NCBI RefSeq assembly: GCF_902635505.1
Contig: NC_045429.1
Location: forward strand, 431,919,669-431,983,668
Source of the DNA: Sarcophilus harrisii
Lineage: Eukaryota; Chordata; Mammalia; Dasyuromorphia; Dasyuridae
Reading direction: 5' to 3'
Length of the DNA stretch: 64,000 bases
Shown: positions 12,451-23,799 of the stretch, one piece after another
Layout: the number at the start of each line of letters is the position of its first letter
Numbering within the stretch: the first letter of the stretch is position 1
The notes under the pieces: model-generated
What the model saw: the letters and a program-made list of their open reading frames with translations, nothing else
Databases searched by the model: none
What the model was told of the DNA's origin: nothing
Made by a program: the position numbers and the translations under genes

Positions 12451-12524
12451 AGGTGAAAAAACTAAGACCCAAAGGAAAGAAGTCACAGTTCTAAGGCTAC
12501 ATGGCTCATTAATAACAGAGCTGG

Positions 12525-12668
12525 GGGCAGCTAGATGGTACAGTACATAGAACACTGATCCTGGAGTCAGAAGGACTGAATTCAAATTCAGTCTCAGACA
12601 CTGAACACTTCTTAGCTATGTGATCCTAGGTAAGTCACTTGACCCCAATTGTCTCAGCAAAAAAAAAG
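12525..12668 (+). mobile_element. tRNA-derived SINE (WSINE type)
   Basis: gggggcagctagatggtaca ... cactgaacacttcttagcta ... caattgtctcagcaaaaaaa. Confidence 0.93.
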
Positions 12669-12747
12669 TTTGGATTTGATTTAATGTCATCTAATTCCTG
12701 GATTAAAAGTAATCAGAAGACCTTAATTCATATCCCAAATTCTGCTG

Positions 12748-12870
12748 TGTTTTTTTGAGGCAATTAGGGTTAAGTGACTTTTCTAGGGTCATATAGCTAG
12801 TAAGTGTCTAAGGCTAGATCTGATCTTAGGTCCTCCTGACTCCAAGGCTAGTGCTTTATTCATGTTATTT
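12748..12870 (-). mobile_element. tRNA-derived SINE (WSINE type)
   Basis: ttttttgaggcaattagggt, taagtgacttttctagggtc, tcctcctgactccaaggcta; head-to-tail partner of the plus copy 80 bases upstream, opposite orientation. Confidence 0.88.
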
Positions 12871-13599
12871 ACTATCTATATCACTCGGGCCAGATCACGG
12901 GGACTCAATTTCTTCAGTTGGACTAAACAATCACTCAAGTCTTTTCCAATTCTAGAGCTAGAACCCAGGGTCTCTGGGAGAAGCCTAAGTCAACCTTTGA
13001 GCTTTTAGATTCCTCCTGGAAAGACTTACATGACCAAGACAATGAAACAAGAGCAATTAATGATGCAATATTATCCTATATTAATTCTCTTTTCATTATA
13101 CTATACTTCATTTCTTTAAATGTTTTAATAGGATGAAAATTCTCAAGGGAAGAAATGAAGCTGAAAGGTTTTAAAAAGAACAAAATAGGTATTCACAGCA
13201 GCTGCAGAAGTGAATAATAGAGGGCACATAGGGAGAAAAAACCAAGGTGAAGAAATTGGAGCGGAAACAGTGAAACAGATCGAAATGAGAAGTTTGCATA
13301 AACAAGAGCAAGGTGATGGGGGAAGAAAGAAAGTCAAACAAAGATATAGATCTCTTCAAATGAGTATAGAATAAAGAGAGAAGACAGGCTAGGTTGGGCT
13401 TAACAGAGAAAAACAAATTAAAAACCTACCCATCAAAAAGCTGTGAAGAAGAGAGGAGTTTGGGGGGAGAGACATTTCAGGAGCCAGTTAAGGTACCTTC
13501 AGAGGAAAAAGAAGCCATATGGGCTAATGCCAGAATGCATTCCAATCAGAGAAGGAAAAAAGCAAATAATCTAACAGTAGACTTCACAGCTTGAAAAGT

Positions 13600-13930
13600 G
13601 AATGGCATAATTGGAAACAACAACAATAACAAATAACAAAACAGAACACCATTTAATTACAACAACCAAATTTCTCTCCAAAGAAGAGCTGAGAAAATGT
13701 ACTGCCCTCCCTTCGTTAGAGGTGGGGAACTATGGGTGGAGAACATGGAATACACTGTCATGATTATTCCATTTGTTGGTTAGTTTTGTGAATTTTCTTC
13801 TTCCTGTCTCTATTTTATTTTTTGTTACAAGGGATATCTCACTGAGTAGGAAAGGGGGAGATATATATGTGTATATATATATATATATATTTTTTTTTAA
13901 ATAAAGGGTGGTATAAAACCAAAAGATAAT
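13600..13930 (+). mobile_element. Older LINE-1 3' UTR subfamily
   Basis: Contains gaagagctgagaaaatgtac, cttcgttagaggtggggaac and tatgggtggagaacatggaa, which recur at 32810-32900 beside clear ORF2 sequence, and an (AT)n/T-rich end. A different, older L1 3' UTR type than at 8.6 kb. Confidence 0.7.
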
Positions 13931-14150
13931 AATAGCTATCATTTATTTGGTGCTGTATTTACTAAAAGTTCATTTTATCCTTACAACAATCTTGGGAGAT
14001 AGGTAGAATCCTCATTCTATGGACACTGAGGCACAGAGAGGTTGAGTGACTTGCTTAGAATCTTACCACCAATAAATATCTAAGGCAGAATATGAACTCA
14101 GAGCTTCCTGATTTATGGTCCAATATTTGGTCTACTGTACCATAGCTATC
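13930..14150 (-). mobile_element. THER1/MIR
   Basis: cactgaggcacagagaggtt, gagtgacttgcttagaatct, then gtccaatatttggtctactg; minus orientation. Confidence 0.75.
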
Positions 14151-14224
14151 TCAAATTTAAGAGGCTTTTTTTGGCTTTTTAAATTTTTTATGTTTTGGGT
14201 TTTTTTGTTATTTTTGTTATTGTT

Positions 14225-14420
14225 TATTTTTATTTATTTATTTATTTGGGAGGGTTTTTTATTAAAGCTTTATTATTTTCAAAATGTGCATAATTTTCAA
14301 CAGTCACTCTTGCAAAACCTTGTATTCCAAATTTTTTCCCTCCTTTCTTCCCACCCTCACCCCTACACAGCAAGCAATCCAATATATGTTAAACATGTTT
14401 TTGCCTTTTAAAAAAAATTT
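14225..14420 (-). mobile_element. LINE-1 3' UTR fragment
   Basis: Reverse complement of the L1 tail: ttattaaagctttattattt, aaaatgtgcataattttcaa, ccttgtattccaaatttttt, then the pyrimidine-rich tract and atatatgttaaacatg. Confidence 0.85.
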
Positions 14421-14429
14421 CATGACATG

Positions 14430-17290
14430 AACAATTTAAACAGAAATATTATGCCTAGTAGCCTCTGCTGAGGATGTTTACAGGATCTCTGAGATAATCT
14501 AAGGCAAACTTAGACTATTTTGTTTTTACTGGAAAAAGTAATATGACTAGTACAATGAAACAAAAGGTATTAATGATGATGTGTTAGAAAGAAGAGCAAA
14601 AGACTTTGCAAATGGTAGCCACTGACCTTCCAAAACCCTGACTACAAACTTCTTGTAGGGAATGCAATTGCTAAGTCTGGTGAGGAAAGAGAACTAAGGC
14701 AGAAGCCAAAGGGTTTCATACAAATGGTAGGCTATCTGAGAAATCATAGAGAATGCTCAAAGAGAAAGGGAAGAAAGCTATTGATTTTCTCTATATCTGG
14801 AAGAATCATGCGTTTGACAAGCCATGGTTTATTCCATCACATACAGAATGTTCAGTGGAGTTTGCCAGATGAGAAGGTGATATACGGGAAGACATTCTCC
14901 ACTGGTGTGATCAGCATCCCCAAGGCCAGTGGGAGGGTGAGAAAAGATAGAAAATGGACAAAGTGAGAGAGGTGAGGTAGCCCATGTGGACTCTGCTGGA
15001 AACTAATGATGCTGTGCTCTGGTACCATCTCTATCAACAACAGACAAAGAAAAAGGAAATAAGGTCTTAAGCTATAGTTGTACAGTGGAAAGAACAAAGA
15101 TTGAGAAGCAGAGATCCTGAGTTCAAGTTTCACCTCTGCACCTTATTATTTGTATGACCTGAAGCAAACCATTGAACCTCAATGGGGTTATTTCCTCATC
15201 TGCAAAATAAAAGGAATTCCATCTCTGAAACCCTAATGCTCTGGAAATTATTTTCTTGTGAATGCTGGAGCTCACAGCCTAGAACTGGAAGATATCCCAG
15301 AGACCACCCAGTCCAACTTCCCATCTTACAAATTAAGAAACTGAGATTCAGAGGAAGAGAAATGTCTTATCCAGGGACACAAATCAATAGCATAGCTGAG
15401 ATTCAAATCCTGACTTTAATTCAAGATTGCTCTCATTAGATGCCATCTCAAACATGTACAAAGCCTCAAAAACTGGGGTCAAAGAAAAATACTATCTATA
15501 GCAGTGGTTCTCCAAGTTTGGTCCAGAGGGTACACAAAATCAAATTTTGTTTTTATTTTTATATATTTTATATACACTTAAATATATATATATATATAAA
15601 CAATATATGGTTTGGACAGATCTTCAATAATTTTAATAATATAAAGATAATAACAAAAATTATACTATACTATATATATACTATACTATACTATAGTATA
15701 ATCGTATAGTTAGAGAATACTATCCAGAGGCTTTGGGTTAAATTACTACCTGTGTGACTCTGGGAAAGTCTCTGAAATTCTCTGGGCCTCAGTTTCCTCA
15801 TTCATAAAATGAAAATGTTGGAATAAGTGATCTTTGAAATTCCTTCCAGATCTATAATTCTAAAATGTGAGAAACGAAGAAAAAAGCTGTAGATCTGAAA
15901 AAGAAAAAAACAGGAAAGATGAAAGAAATATTCAAAGAAGTCTAGGGTTACAGAAATAGAAATTGATGGATTTGGGGATGAGGTTACTACAAAGATCTTT
16001 CAGAGCTTCTGGATATAAAACTGGGACAAAGCAGAGGACAAGACCCAGGGAATATTTATTCGACAAACTGCTGATGGAGGCAAAATTAAGTTCCAGAACA
16101 AAAGGAACTGTCTGAGAGTACGTGTATGGGAGGGAGACACAGTAAAAGATACAAAGTCTTTGAACCACACCAAAAACTCTTGGTGCTAGTTAGCCAAGAT
16201 TATGGAGGGAAGAGGGTGGGGAAAGAAGGAGGACAAATCACAATGGGTGGAGAAAAAGGAAAAATAAAGAGAATCATGACCTTGGGGCTAAAGAATCCAA
16301 AAATGGAAGAAAATGCCTAGAAATGTGCAAATGAACCAGAAAATGTAGAAGATGAAAGAATTTATGAAGATCAAAAAGAAAACAATTTACAGAAAGACTG
16401 TGACAAAGAATGAAAGAAACAGGCCAGCCTGATAAATTAGGGGGGATTGGTGTTGAACAATGCATAAACCCTTATCCCTTCTGCTTTGCAACTTCCCTCA
16501 TCTCAGTTTCAATATATAATAGACCAGCATAAGAAATGAAATGGGAATTTGGGGGGAGTTTTGCGGAAGCCTCAGATAACATGGGGAGAACAACAGACAA
16601 TGCAGAAAAAGTTTAGAAACTCAGAAATGCATAAAATAAATATATTGTATTATGTAATATCAACATATCTTTTGATACCATAGTAATTCAGATTTCTTCT
16701 CTGATACAAAATGAGGGCCAAAAACTTTTATGATTTTCCAGATCATAGGGGTTCTGTGTCCCCAACCTTCTTGAGGTAGAAGGGGTAACTGTACTGTCAA
16801 ATTCTAGTACATTGACTAATTTTGCTGAATTGCTTTCTTTTGCCTCTTCTTTTTTGCATTTCTTACAAGGTACAGCTTGCTGGGTGATAGATAGGGAGGT
16901 AGCTATTTGGAAATAAAGATGATATAAAAACAGAAGCTATCATATTCTGTAAAACAAAGAGAAAGAGCAGACTAGCATAGAAAAAATCAGAAAAGATACA
17001 AACAAATACAGAAATGAGCATAAAATAGCTAAGTGAAACACAATGAAAATGTGTATTTAAATATTTTAAGAAATCAACATGTGATGTTTATGGAAATTTT
17101 GTTGGCTTCTTTGATGGTGTGATGAGAATTATAAATAATAAATATTCTATGCTAATAGCACTCAAAATAAAAATCTTATCATAATGAGATGAGATAATAG
17201 GTGTGAAAATGTTCTGAAAATATATAAAACACTACAAAAATACAAGATATTGTTAATGTAGCTATCATTTCAAAGCAAGCTGAATATATT
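14430..17290. other. Intergenic, mostly anonymous apart from MIR copies
   Basis: Outside the MIR cluster at 15.07-15.87 kb, this part is A-rich on the plus strand and holds short unsupported frames (60-93 codons). I looked for the RDHGLPGYN block of heme peroxidases on the minus strand and did not find it. Confidence 0.45.
15070..15870. mobile_element. Three MIR copies around a TA-rich hAT-like piece
   Basis: 15075-15250 plus (attatttgtatgacctgaag, cctcatctgcaaaataaaag); 15270-15440 minus (aagaaactgagattcagagg); 15720-15870 plus (tgtgtgactctgggaaagtc, cctcattcataaaatgaaaa). Between, 15500-15715 starts agcagtggttctccaagttt and continues as (ta)-rich sequence. Confidence 0.7.
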
Positions 17291-17470
17291 ACTGTACAAA
17301 GCTCTGGTTTCTACTGATCAGCAAAGACCCCCAATAATTCTGAGTCTGGGGATGCCAGAGGCCCAGGGAGAGAAGATTGACAGCACCATTGGTCAAACCT
17401 GCTGAGAGGCAGGCTGTCCAAAACTGTATCCTGACGTACAGGTCAATTTGAACAGGTCTTCTAAGTCAAA
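17290..17470 (-). pseudogene. Possible heme peroxidase relic, proximal-histidine region
   Basis: Minus strand TCTSGYSFGQPAS parallels FTFAFRFGHxxxP, the segment that carries the proximal heme-ligand His in MPO, EPX and LPO; here the His position is Gln. In another frame PMVLSIFSPWASGIPRLRII, then GGL, parallels PLSxxFFASWRxxxxGGIDPILRGL. Each match is short, but the order and the location immediately after the previous exon are right. Tentative. Confidence 0.5.
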
Positions 17471-17589
17471 GAATCATCTAAAATTGGAGGGAGGTAGATT
17501 TCAAGCATGAGCAATAGAATTGGCAAGAAAAGAGGGAAATGAAGATCAGGGATAGAAAGAGAACAGAAAGGTGGGAAGAGGGACATTGA

Positions 17590-18115
17590 TTTGGAGCTAG
17601 AAGGACCTTGGAGATCCAAAACCAAAATCATCTTGCATTAGAGAATTTCAGGCTCTGAGAATTGGTGATTTATTTAAGGTCACAAAGTAGTAAATGGCAG
17701 AACTAGAAATTGAAACACAGAGAATTGTATCCAGGTCACACAGTTAATAAGTATCTGAGGCAGGATTTGAATCCAGATATTCCTGACTCCGAGTCAAGTA
17801 TTCCATCAAGCCATTTCATACCGCATCTCATCAGTCAAGCTACTTTTGAAGGCAAATAATATTAATAATTACAACTAATATTTACATAGCACTTACTATG
17901 GATTAGGCACTATACTAAGTGCTTTATAATTATTCTTATTTGAGCCTCACAATAACCCTGGTGGGGGAGTAGGTACTATTATTGTTCTCATTTTACTGAT
18001 GAGGAAACTGAGGCAAAGAGGGTTAAATGACTAGGTACTATTATTGTTCTCATTTTACTGATGAGGAAACTGAGGCAAAGAGAGTTAAATGACTTTCCCA
18101 GAATCCTCGGGACTA
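17590..18115 (-). mobile_element. MIR and THER1 cluster with a 62-bp tandem duplication
   Basis: Two minus MIR-like copies (17600-17710, 17725-17820) and a THER1 (17860-18115: cacttactatggattaggca, cctcacaataaccctggtgg). Inside the THER1 the unit 17971-18032 is repeated at 18033-18094 with a single difference. Confidence 0.8.
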
Positions 18116-18164
18116 CCATGATGGCCAATTTCTGGGAAACATGAGCCTGAAGAGTACCTGAACC

Positions 18165-18345
18165 TGAACTTATCTAAATCATAGCCCCAATGATTTTCCA
18201 AGCCCCCAGTACATTTCCCTTTCCCCATTTGGGTCTATCTTCTTAAGTTCCAAGGAAAAGCAGTTATACTCCCAAAGGAAGAGAGTATGGAATACCATCA
18301 TTTGTCCTTGAGTCCCCTTAAGAGGCAGATGCAGTATATAAGGCC
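18165..18345 (-). pseudogene. Heme peroxidase relic, HTLFLREHNRL..ELK exon
   Basis: Minus strand: GDSRTNDG (18317-18294), then after a frame change HTLFLWEYNCFSLELKKIDP, NGEREMY, then after another change KIIGAMI with TAG at the Gln position. Living members read AGDTRASE...MHTLFLREHNRLATELKxLNPxWDGExLYQEARKIMGAMVQ. Twenty or so residues align in order with conservative replacements, which fixes both the family and the position in the protein. The Arg of REHN that stabilises the active site (Arg239 in MPO lies just before this segment) cannot be judged. The exon is dead by at least two frame changes and one stop. Confidence 0.85.
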
Positions 18346-18524
18346 AGAGATCAGTGATCAATAAAGGATAAGTTCCAGAAGACATACTGCTTTATTTTTT
18401 GCTATTGTATTTCCAATGATTAGTTATGGTGGATGGTTAATGAAGGCTTAATAATACCTTGATTATTGATGAACAAAACGCACAGATGAGGGGGAAGCCT
18501 CTCCATCTAATTCTTACAAAAAGA

Positions 18525-18670
18525 GAGTCCTTGTCCTGGAGTCAGAGTCCAGCCTCAGAAGCTTACTTACTTGTATGACCTTGGGCAAGGGACTTCAGTC
18601 TGTATCTCAGTTTCCTCATCTGTAAAATGAGGGGATGGGACTAGATAGCTTCCAAAATCTATGCTTCATG
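18525..18670 (+). mobile_element. MIR
   Basis: ttgtatgaccttgggcaagg, ctcagtttcctcatctgtaa, aatgaggggatgggactaga. Confidence 0.8.
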
Positions 18671-19039
18671 GGAAGTCATGTCCCAATGAAAGGAGACAAA
18701 AGAGGTTCTATTCCCACAGGAGAAGTCCCCTCTTTTATAGGAAGAGCTTAATTGATACCCATTGAACTGAATTGACTAGAAGTAAATTGAAAAATAAGAC
18801 TGAACTGAGATAACCATAAGGAACTAAAGAATATGCTGGTAGAACCAGGTAAACCTGGTTGAGTTTGGAAGTAATCCTGGGAATCTTATCTTCTTATCTC
18901 TTATCTTCATCTCTACCTGCACTTTTGTCCTTCCAATCTTATTCACAGCCACATGAGACATTGCCCCTTCCCACAGTCCCAACTCAAATTCTGAAAACTC
19001 CTCTCAGTAATCTAAATACTTGGAAATTTTGCTCTCCAT

Positions 19040-19470
19040 GAGATCTCAGGATGATCATAATAACGGCTAAAATTTACACGGGACTTTTAAGTTTGCCTAT
19101 TATCTTCTTTGATGCTTTACAACAACCCTGTGAAGTGGGTACTATATTATTTCATGGAAGGGAAAACAGGCTGAGAAATTAAATGCCTTGTCCAAGTAAT
19201 CTGGATTTGAACTCACATCTTCTTGACCTTGTCAGCCATTCTGTCCAGCCCCATGCCATCCAGTCACCTAAGACTAAATATAAGTCTGCAAAAAACCACA
19301 GATACCATCCAGTCCAACTCCATTTAACAGATGAAAAAACTGAATCTCAAATGGGTGTTAATTGACTTGCCCAAGATTATACACAAGATAAAAGGCAAAA
19401 TCAAGCTTCAAATTCAGGTCCTGTGATTCCAAATCCAGTGGTTCTTTCATCTTTCCACCATACTGTACTG
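19040..19470 (-). mobile_element. Two MIR/THER1 copies
   Basis: 19050-19260: tttacaacaaccctgtgaag; 19300-19470: ttaacagatgaaaaaactga, ttgacttgcccaagattata. Both minus. Confidence 0.7.
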
Positions 19471-20114
19471 CCTTTATTAATTTTTAAGGCTTGCCTGTTG
19501 GATTTCAGAAAACCTGGACTTACATGAACTGATGCTAAGGAGGTGAGCAGAGGAAAGAGAGGGGGAGAGAGGGAAAGAGAAGAGAGGAGAGAGAGCTTGG
19601 AAAAGCAAGATGAAGCATGTCTTTAAGGAGCTCACATTCTGAAAGAAAGACATTTCAGCTGCAATGGCAAGAACACCAGGTTTGCCGTAAAGTTTCAATT
19701 TGAGTGTGAATCTTGGTTCTAAATATTGTCTGCTTTTGCAATTTCAGGTGAGAAAATCCATCTCTTTAGGCTTCTGTTTCCTCTGAAGACCTTTAAACAC
19801 TACATTTGTGATAGCCAAGGGCCCTAGTTACCTCATCTATCAAATGAGGGTTTGGACTGGATGACCTTTGAGGTCCCTCCCAGTTTAAGAGAGCTTGTCC
19901 CTGAGACGTGCACACAACCTTATAAGTACTTGCCCTAGAAGTATTATTATTAGTATATTATTATTTCAGCTCTGTGTCCAACCATTCTCTCTGTGTGTGA
20001 GCAGGAACTCTGAATGGGACTTCTGAAGGAAGGCAAGTGAGCCATCCCTGAGAGGGAAAGATTGCCGGGAGAGACTCTACTCACCCAATCTGAAGCAAAG
20101 GAGAACCTTGTTTG

Positions 20115-20345
20115 GCTTCAAAAGGCACGAAGTTCATTATCCTGGAACTTCTCATTGACAGCCAAGAAGCCCAAGCTCTTGTTGTAAATCAGGTTCTTCT
20201 TGCTGCCATATATCATACATACAGCTAGCATCCATGACATACAGAAGCCTTCAGTGGCATTCATTGGGAGGAAATTTTGGAAAGACTGTTGCTTACTTCC
20301 TGTTCCCAAGAGTCTTATATCCCTCTTCTCATCCTCCCACCAGCT
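20115..20345 (-). pseudogene. Heme peroxidase relic, PPND / DASMVYGS / LAVNQRFQDNG exon
   Basis: Minus-strand sequence reads SKQQSF-P-KFPPNE (with one frame change), then MDASCM, then in another frame IYGSKKN...SLGFLAVNEKFQDNE. MPO and EPX read CFPxKIPPND... TSFVDASMVYGS ... LGLLAVNQRFQDNG. About 30-35 residues between PPND and DAS are missing, so there is an internal deletion as well as frameshifts. The block LAVN-x-x-FQDN is closer to MPO/EPX than to LPO (MAVNQEVSDHG). A stop follows shortly after. An open frame of 110 codons crosses this segment but its first third is an L2 relic, so it is not a gene. Confidence 0.85.
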
Positions 20346-20479
20346 CATTGACTGGGTAATGAAAGAAAGAGGGTTCCCCCGCTTATGTTTTATGATCCAG
20401 TTACCAAACTGGTCTTCTCTCTGTTCTTTCCACATGAAATCATCTCCCAACTCCTTTCCACTGCACTGTCCATCTCCTA

Positions 20480-21085
20480 TGACTTGAATGTATTCTCTCC
20501 TTATCCCTCACATCACAGAATCATTTCTTCCTATAAGACTCAGCTCAAATACTATCTTCTTCTCTCTTTCTCGATTCCCTTAATTACTAGCTCTCCCTCT
20601 CAAACTAGCTTTTATTTAACTAATTGACATATATTTATATTTGTTGAGTCATTGCAATCCTGTCTGATTCTCTATGGCCCCATCTGGGACTTTCTTGGCA
20701 GAGATACTGAACTAATTTGTTATTTTCTTCTCCATCTCATCTTACATATGAGGAAACTGAGGCAAACAGACTTAAATGACTTGCCATGGGTCACACAAGT
20801 AAGATGAATCTTTCAAACTCTATGTATAGCACTTATCCACTATCCTATGTAGCTGCCCCTATTTGCATTTACTTAGTTGATAATGCATACTATCAACTAT
20901 CTACTTTACTATATACTATATATATTATGCTATACTACTATTTGCATTTTTATGTGTACTTTTCATCTCCTTCATTAGAGTAGGAATCTCTTCATTCTTT
21001 GTACTTTTGTCCCCTATGTTTAGCACATTGTTTGGTTTTTAGTAGGTGCTTGGTGACTTAATAAATATTTGCTGGTTAATTTATT
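20480..21085 (+). mobile_element. L2 relic split by a MAR1 SINE
   Basis: 20480-20630 (gaatgtattctctccttatc, tcttcctataagactcagct) and 20990-21085 (gtcccctatgtttagcacat, taggtgcttggtgacttaat) are consecutive L2 pieces on either side of the minus MAR1. Confidence 0.65.
20638..20862 (-). mobile_element. MAR1-type SINE
   Basis: Minus orientation: gtctgattctctatggcccc, tttcttggcagagatactga (RTE-like tail), then gaggaaactgaggcaaacag and tagctgcccc at the tRNA-like end. Confidence 0.88.
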
Positions 21086-21504
21086 CCTAGCTCTTCTTAC
21101 AGAAAATTCTTCAAGATTGTGTCTTCAGACACCTCATGTTCATAATTTATTTCTCCTTCTTCATATCTTCCTTCCCTCTATATCCAAACCTCCTGATGTC
21201 TGATTCTCTTAATAACTAACTCTTCCTCTCAAATTAGGTCTGCAAGGTCTTCAGTTAACATTCTAAAATCTTTCTCTTCATCATCTTCTCTTTTATATCT
21301 ATATTTCTCTTCATTATCATAACATACATCAGTCTTCCTAACCCAGAGATCCCATCCCTGGCTCTCAGAAAATCTGAGGGTTTGCATAGTCCATAATGTC
21401 CACCAATGTCAATCCTGATATTCCTCTGCACCTTCGGGAATCACTGGCAGGCCTATGATTTAGGGAAGGGTCGGGGAGAAGGTAATAAAAATACTGAGCT
21501 AACT

Positions 21505-21735
21505 CTGGAGTTCTTGACTTTTATGGACCCACCTGGAACAATCTGGCAAAGTCAGTGGATTTAGAATTCCCAAAATTCTGTTTTTAAATAATTGAAGTAA
21601 ATGTTCGATTTCAAGTAGAGCTAATGAAAATATGAACATGTAATGTTGCTCTCACCAAACTGATGGAGCCCTGAAATCTGTCCACAGATCCCTGAGTGGG
21701 GTGAGGTTCCTGGATCTCAGGTTAAGAACCTATAA
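21505..21735. mobile_element. hAT-like MITE
   Basis: Ends gttcttgacttttatggacc and ggatctcaggttaagaacct form diverged inverted repeats of a known mammalian hAT-type short element. The same family is seen at 1000-1190 and 55010-55235. Confidence 0.65.
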
Positions 21736-22119
21736 GCTAGGTGATCTCAAAGGACCCTGACAAGAAAGGGGGAGGAGGAGAAAGGGTAGAAGAGGGAGAA
21801 AGGGAAAGAAGGTAAGGATAGAAAGAATAAAGAAAAAAGCTTATATATGTGGAAGGAAATGAGGGCTAGGAGCCCACTCCAGATAAGATATTTACAGTTA
21901 AACAGCAGCTTCCAATTCCCTAACCCAAAGGAGTTGGATGATACTGAGAATTTCAAGCAGTTGGGGCCAGTGAGGGAGAAAGTGTGAGAAAGGAGGAAAC
22001 CTTTAGTGACCCTCCCTCGAGGATAAGATGCAAGGACCAAAGATGATCTGATATGAAAGAGAAAGGAAGTACTCACTGCAAACCTAAGGAAGGGCAAGGG
22101 TTCAAAAACAGCTGTCAGA

Positions 22120-22335
22120 GCCACATAGAGCTTCCTTTTTGTTGAAGTTGATATCGCTGGATGAGGAAAAAAATCAAATAGTGGTCCATTCACTGAGCCC
22201 ACTGCATGAAGACAAGGGAGAGGTTCTGGTCTTGAATAATATTATTGGAAATGTGCTCCAGCGGACCTGATCAGGGAGCAGAAGCAGTGACTGAACGGAG
22301 CTGAATCCAAGCTTTCTGTGTGTTTCCTAGAAATC
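22120..22335 (-). pseudogene. Heme peroxidase relic, distal-histidine exon
   Basis: On the minus strand PLEHISNNIIQDQNLSLVFM is followed by QWAQ, a TGA stop (22192-22190), then MDHYLIFF. Living enzymes read ...REVSNKIV...DQNRSLLFMQWGQ-x-x-DHDLDF. The Gln, Asp and His that line the distal side of the heme are still encoded (Q before the stop, then DH), but the frame is closed between them and DHDLDF has become DHYLIF; Asp94 of MPO numbering, a heme-ester and catalytic neighbour, is retained in DH. Downstream the similarity fades across at least one frame change. The match is long and ordered, so chance is very unlikely. Confidence 0.85.
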
Positions 22336-22570
22336 ATCAAGAAGTCTGAGCTTATTCTTCAAGGCGACTTAATCTTGCTAAGGTCTAGAGTCCAGCATTC
22401 CCTTAAATGCCCTCCCTTACTCCCATACCTTCCCATCTCTATCTCCCTAAGGAGAAAAAATTACTGAATCAGTGAGGAGGGACCTGAATTCCAAAATCGC
22501 AGTTCTGAGACTTACACTGTGCCTTGGCAAGTCTAAACCATGTTGATCCTCAGTTTCCTCATCTGTAAAA

Positions 22571-23160
22571 TGTGAGGGGGAGAGAGAGGAGAGACAGAGA
22601 GAAAGACAGAGACAGACAGAGAGAGAAATGAGAGAGATGAGACAGAAAGACAGAGAGAGAAGGGGGAAAGAGAGAGAAGAGGGAGGAAGGGAGAGAGAGA
22701 GAGAGAGAGAAGAAGAAGAAGAAGAAGAAGAAGAAGAAGAAGAAGAAGAAGAAGAAGAAGAAGAGGAGGGGAGGAGGAGGAGGAGGAGGAGGAGGAGGAG
22801 GAGGAGGAGGAGGAGGAGGAGGAGGAGGAGGAGGAGGAGGAAGGAAAGGAAAGAGGGAGGAAGGAGAGAGACAAAGACAAAGAGAGATAGAAAGAGAAGA
22901 GAAGAGAAGAGAAGAGAAAAGAGAAGAGAAGAGAAGAGAGAAGAGAAGAGAAGAGAAGAGAAGAGAAGAGAAGAGAAGAGAAGAGAAGAGAAGAGAAGAG
23001 AAGAGAAGAGAAGAGAAGAGAAGAAGAGAGGAGAGGAGAGGAGAGGAGGGGAAGAGAGGGCAAGAGAGAGAAAGGGAGGGGAGGGGAGAGAAAGAGAAAG
23101 AGAAAGAGACCAACAGATAGGGAAAGACAGGGAGAGACAGAGGAGACAGAAAGAGAGCAG
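22571..23160 (+). repeat. 600-bp polypurine tract (GA, GAA, GAG and GAAGA arrays)
   Basis: Almost pure A/G on the plus strand, in four successive arrays: (GAGA/GACA), (GAA) about 22690-22765, (GAG) about 22766-22840 and (GAAGA) about 22895-23040, then mixed. It lies in an intron of the peroxidase relic. Frames of 176-184 codons on both strands (poly-Glu/Arg, poly-Ser/Leu/Phe) are repeat artefacts. Confidence 0.97.
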
Positions 23161-23799
23161 ATAAAATTAGTTATAAAAATATAGATAGAGAGATAGATAT
23201 AGATGATATATAGTTATCTGGATCTCTTTAATATCTGTTTCTAAAAGTAGGCAGATATCTCTAGAAAGATAAATAAATAGAGCTATCTATCTATAGAGAT
23301 AGGGAGATATAAAATCTTACCTATATTTATATCCCCTTCCTCCAAAATTCTCCATTTCTGTTGATGACACTGATACCTTCCCATAATCTCCCAGTTCTCA
23401 ATCTTGGAGACTGTTTCCTCCGCTGGATTCTACCATCATCACACTCCCTTTTTTCATATAAAATATAACCATCAGATATCAACTTCTCTGTTTATTTTTG
23501 AAACTCTTCACAACCAGTCTCCATCTCAGACTTCCAACCATTTTGTGCTTTGGATTACTTCCTTCCCCACCCTTTTTTTGGTCAGTCATACTTGCCTTCT
23601 TATTAGCCCCCCATGACAAATATGCAATCCCACCTCATTTCTGCTTCCTAAAATCACTCATTTCCTTCAGAATTCTGCCCTGAAATACCATCCACATTAA
23701 GCCTTTCCAGATGCCCCACCCCATAGCTTCAGTGCCTTTCCCAGAAAATTTTACCTTATAATGTGGTATGTTCAGGTTCTAGGTTCCTCATTTTCCCCA

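Noticed and set aside
19960-20060. Short REN-like match after the 20.2-kb peroxidase relic
   Set aside because: The HTLFLREHN block has a far better match at 18.26-18.29 kb, so this is chance.
21747-22202. 151-codon minus open frame as an intact gene
   Set aside because: Only its first few dozen codons overlap the peroxidase relic, and in shifted frame; the rest is anonymous, purine-rich on the plus strand.
22533-23164. Three open frames of 176-184 codons
   Set aside because: They arise from a homopurine simple repeat and encode only poly-Glu/Arg or poly-Ser/Leu/Phe.
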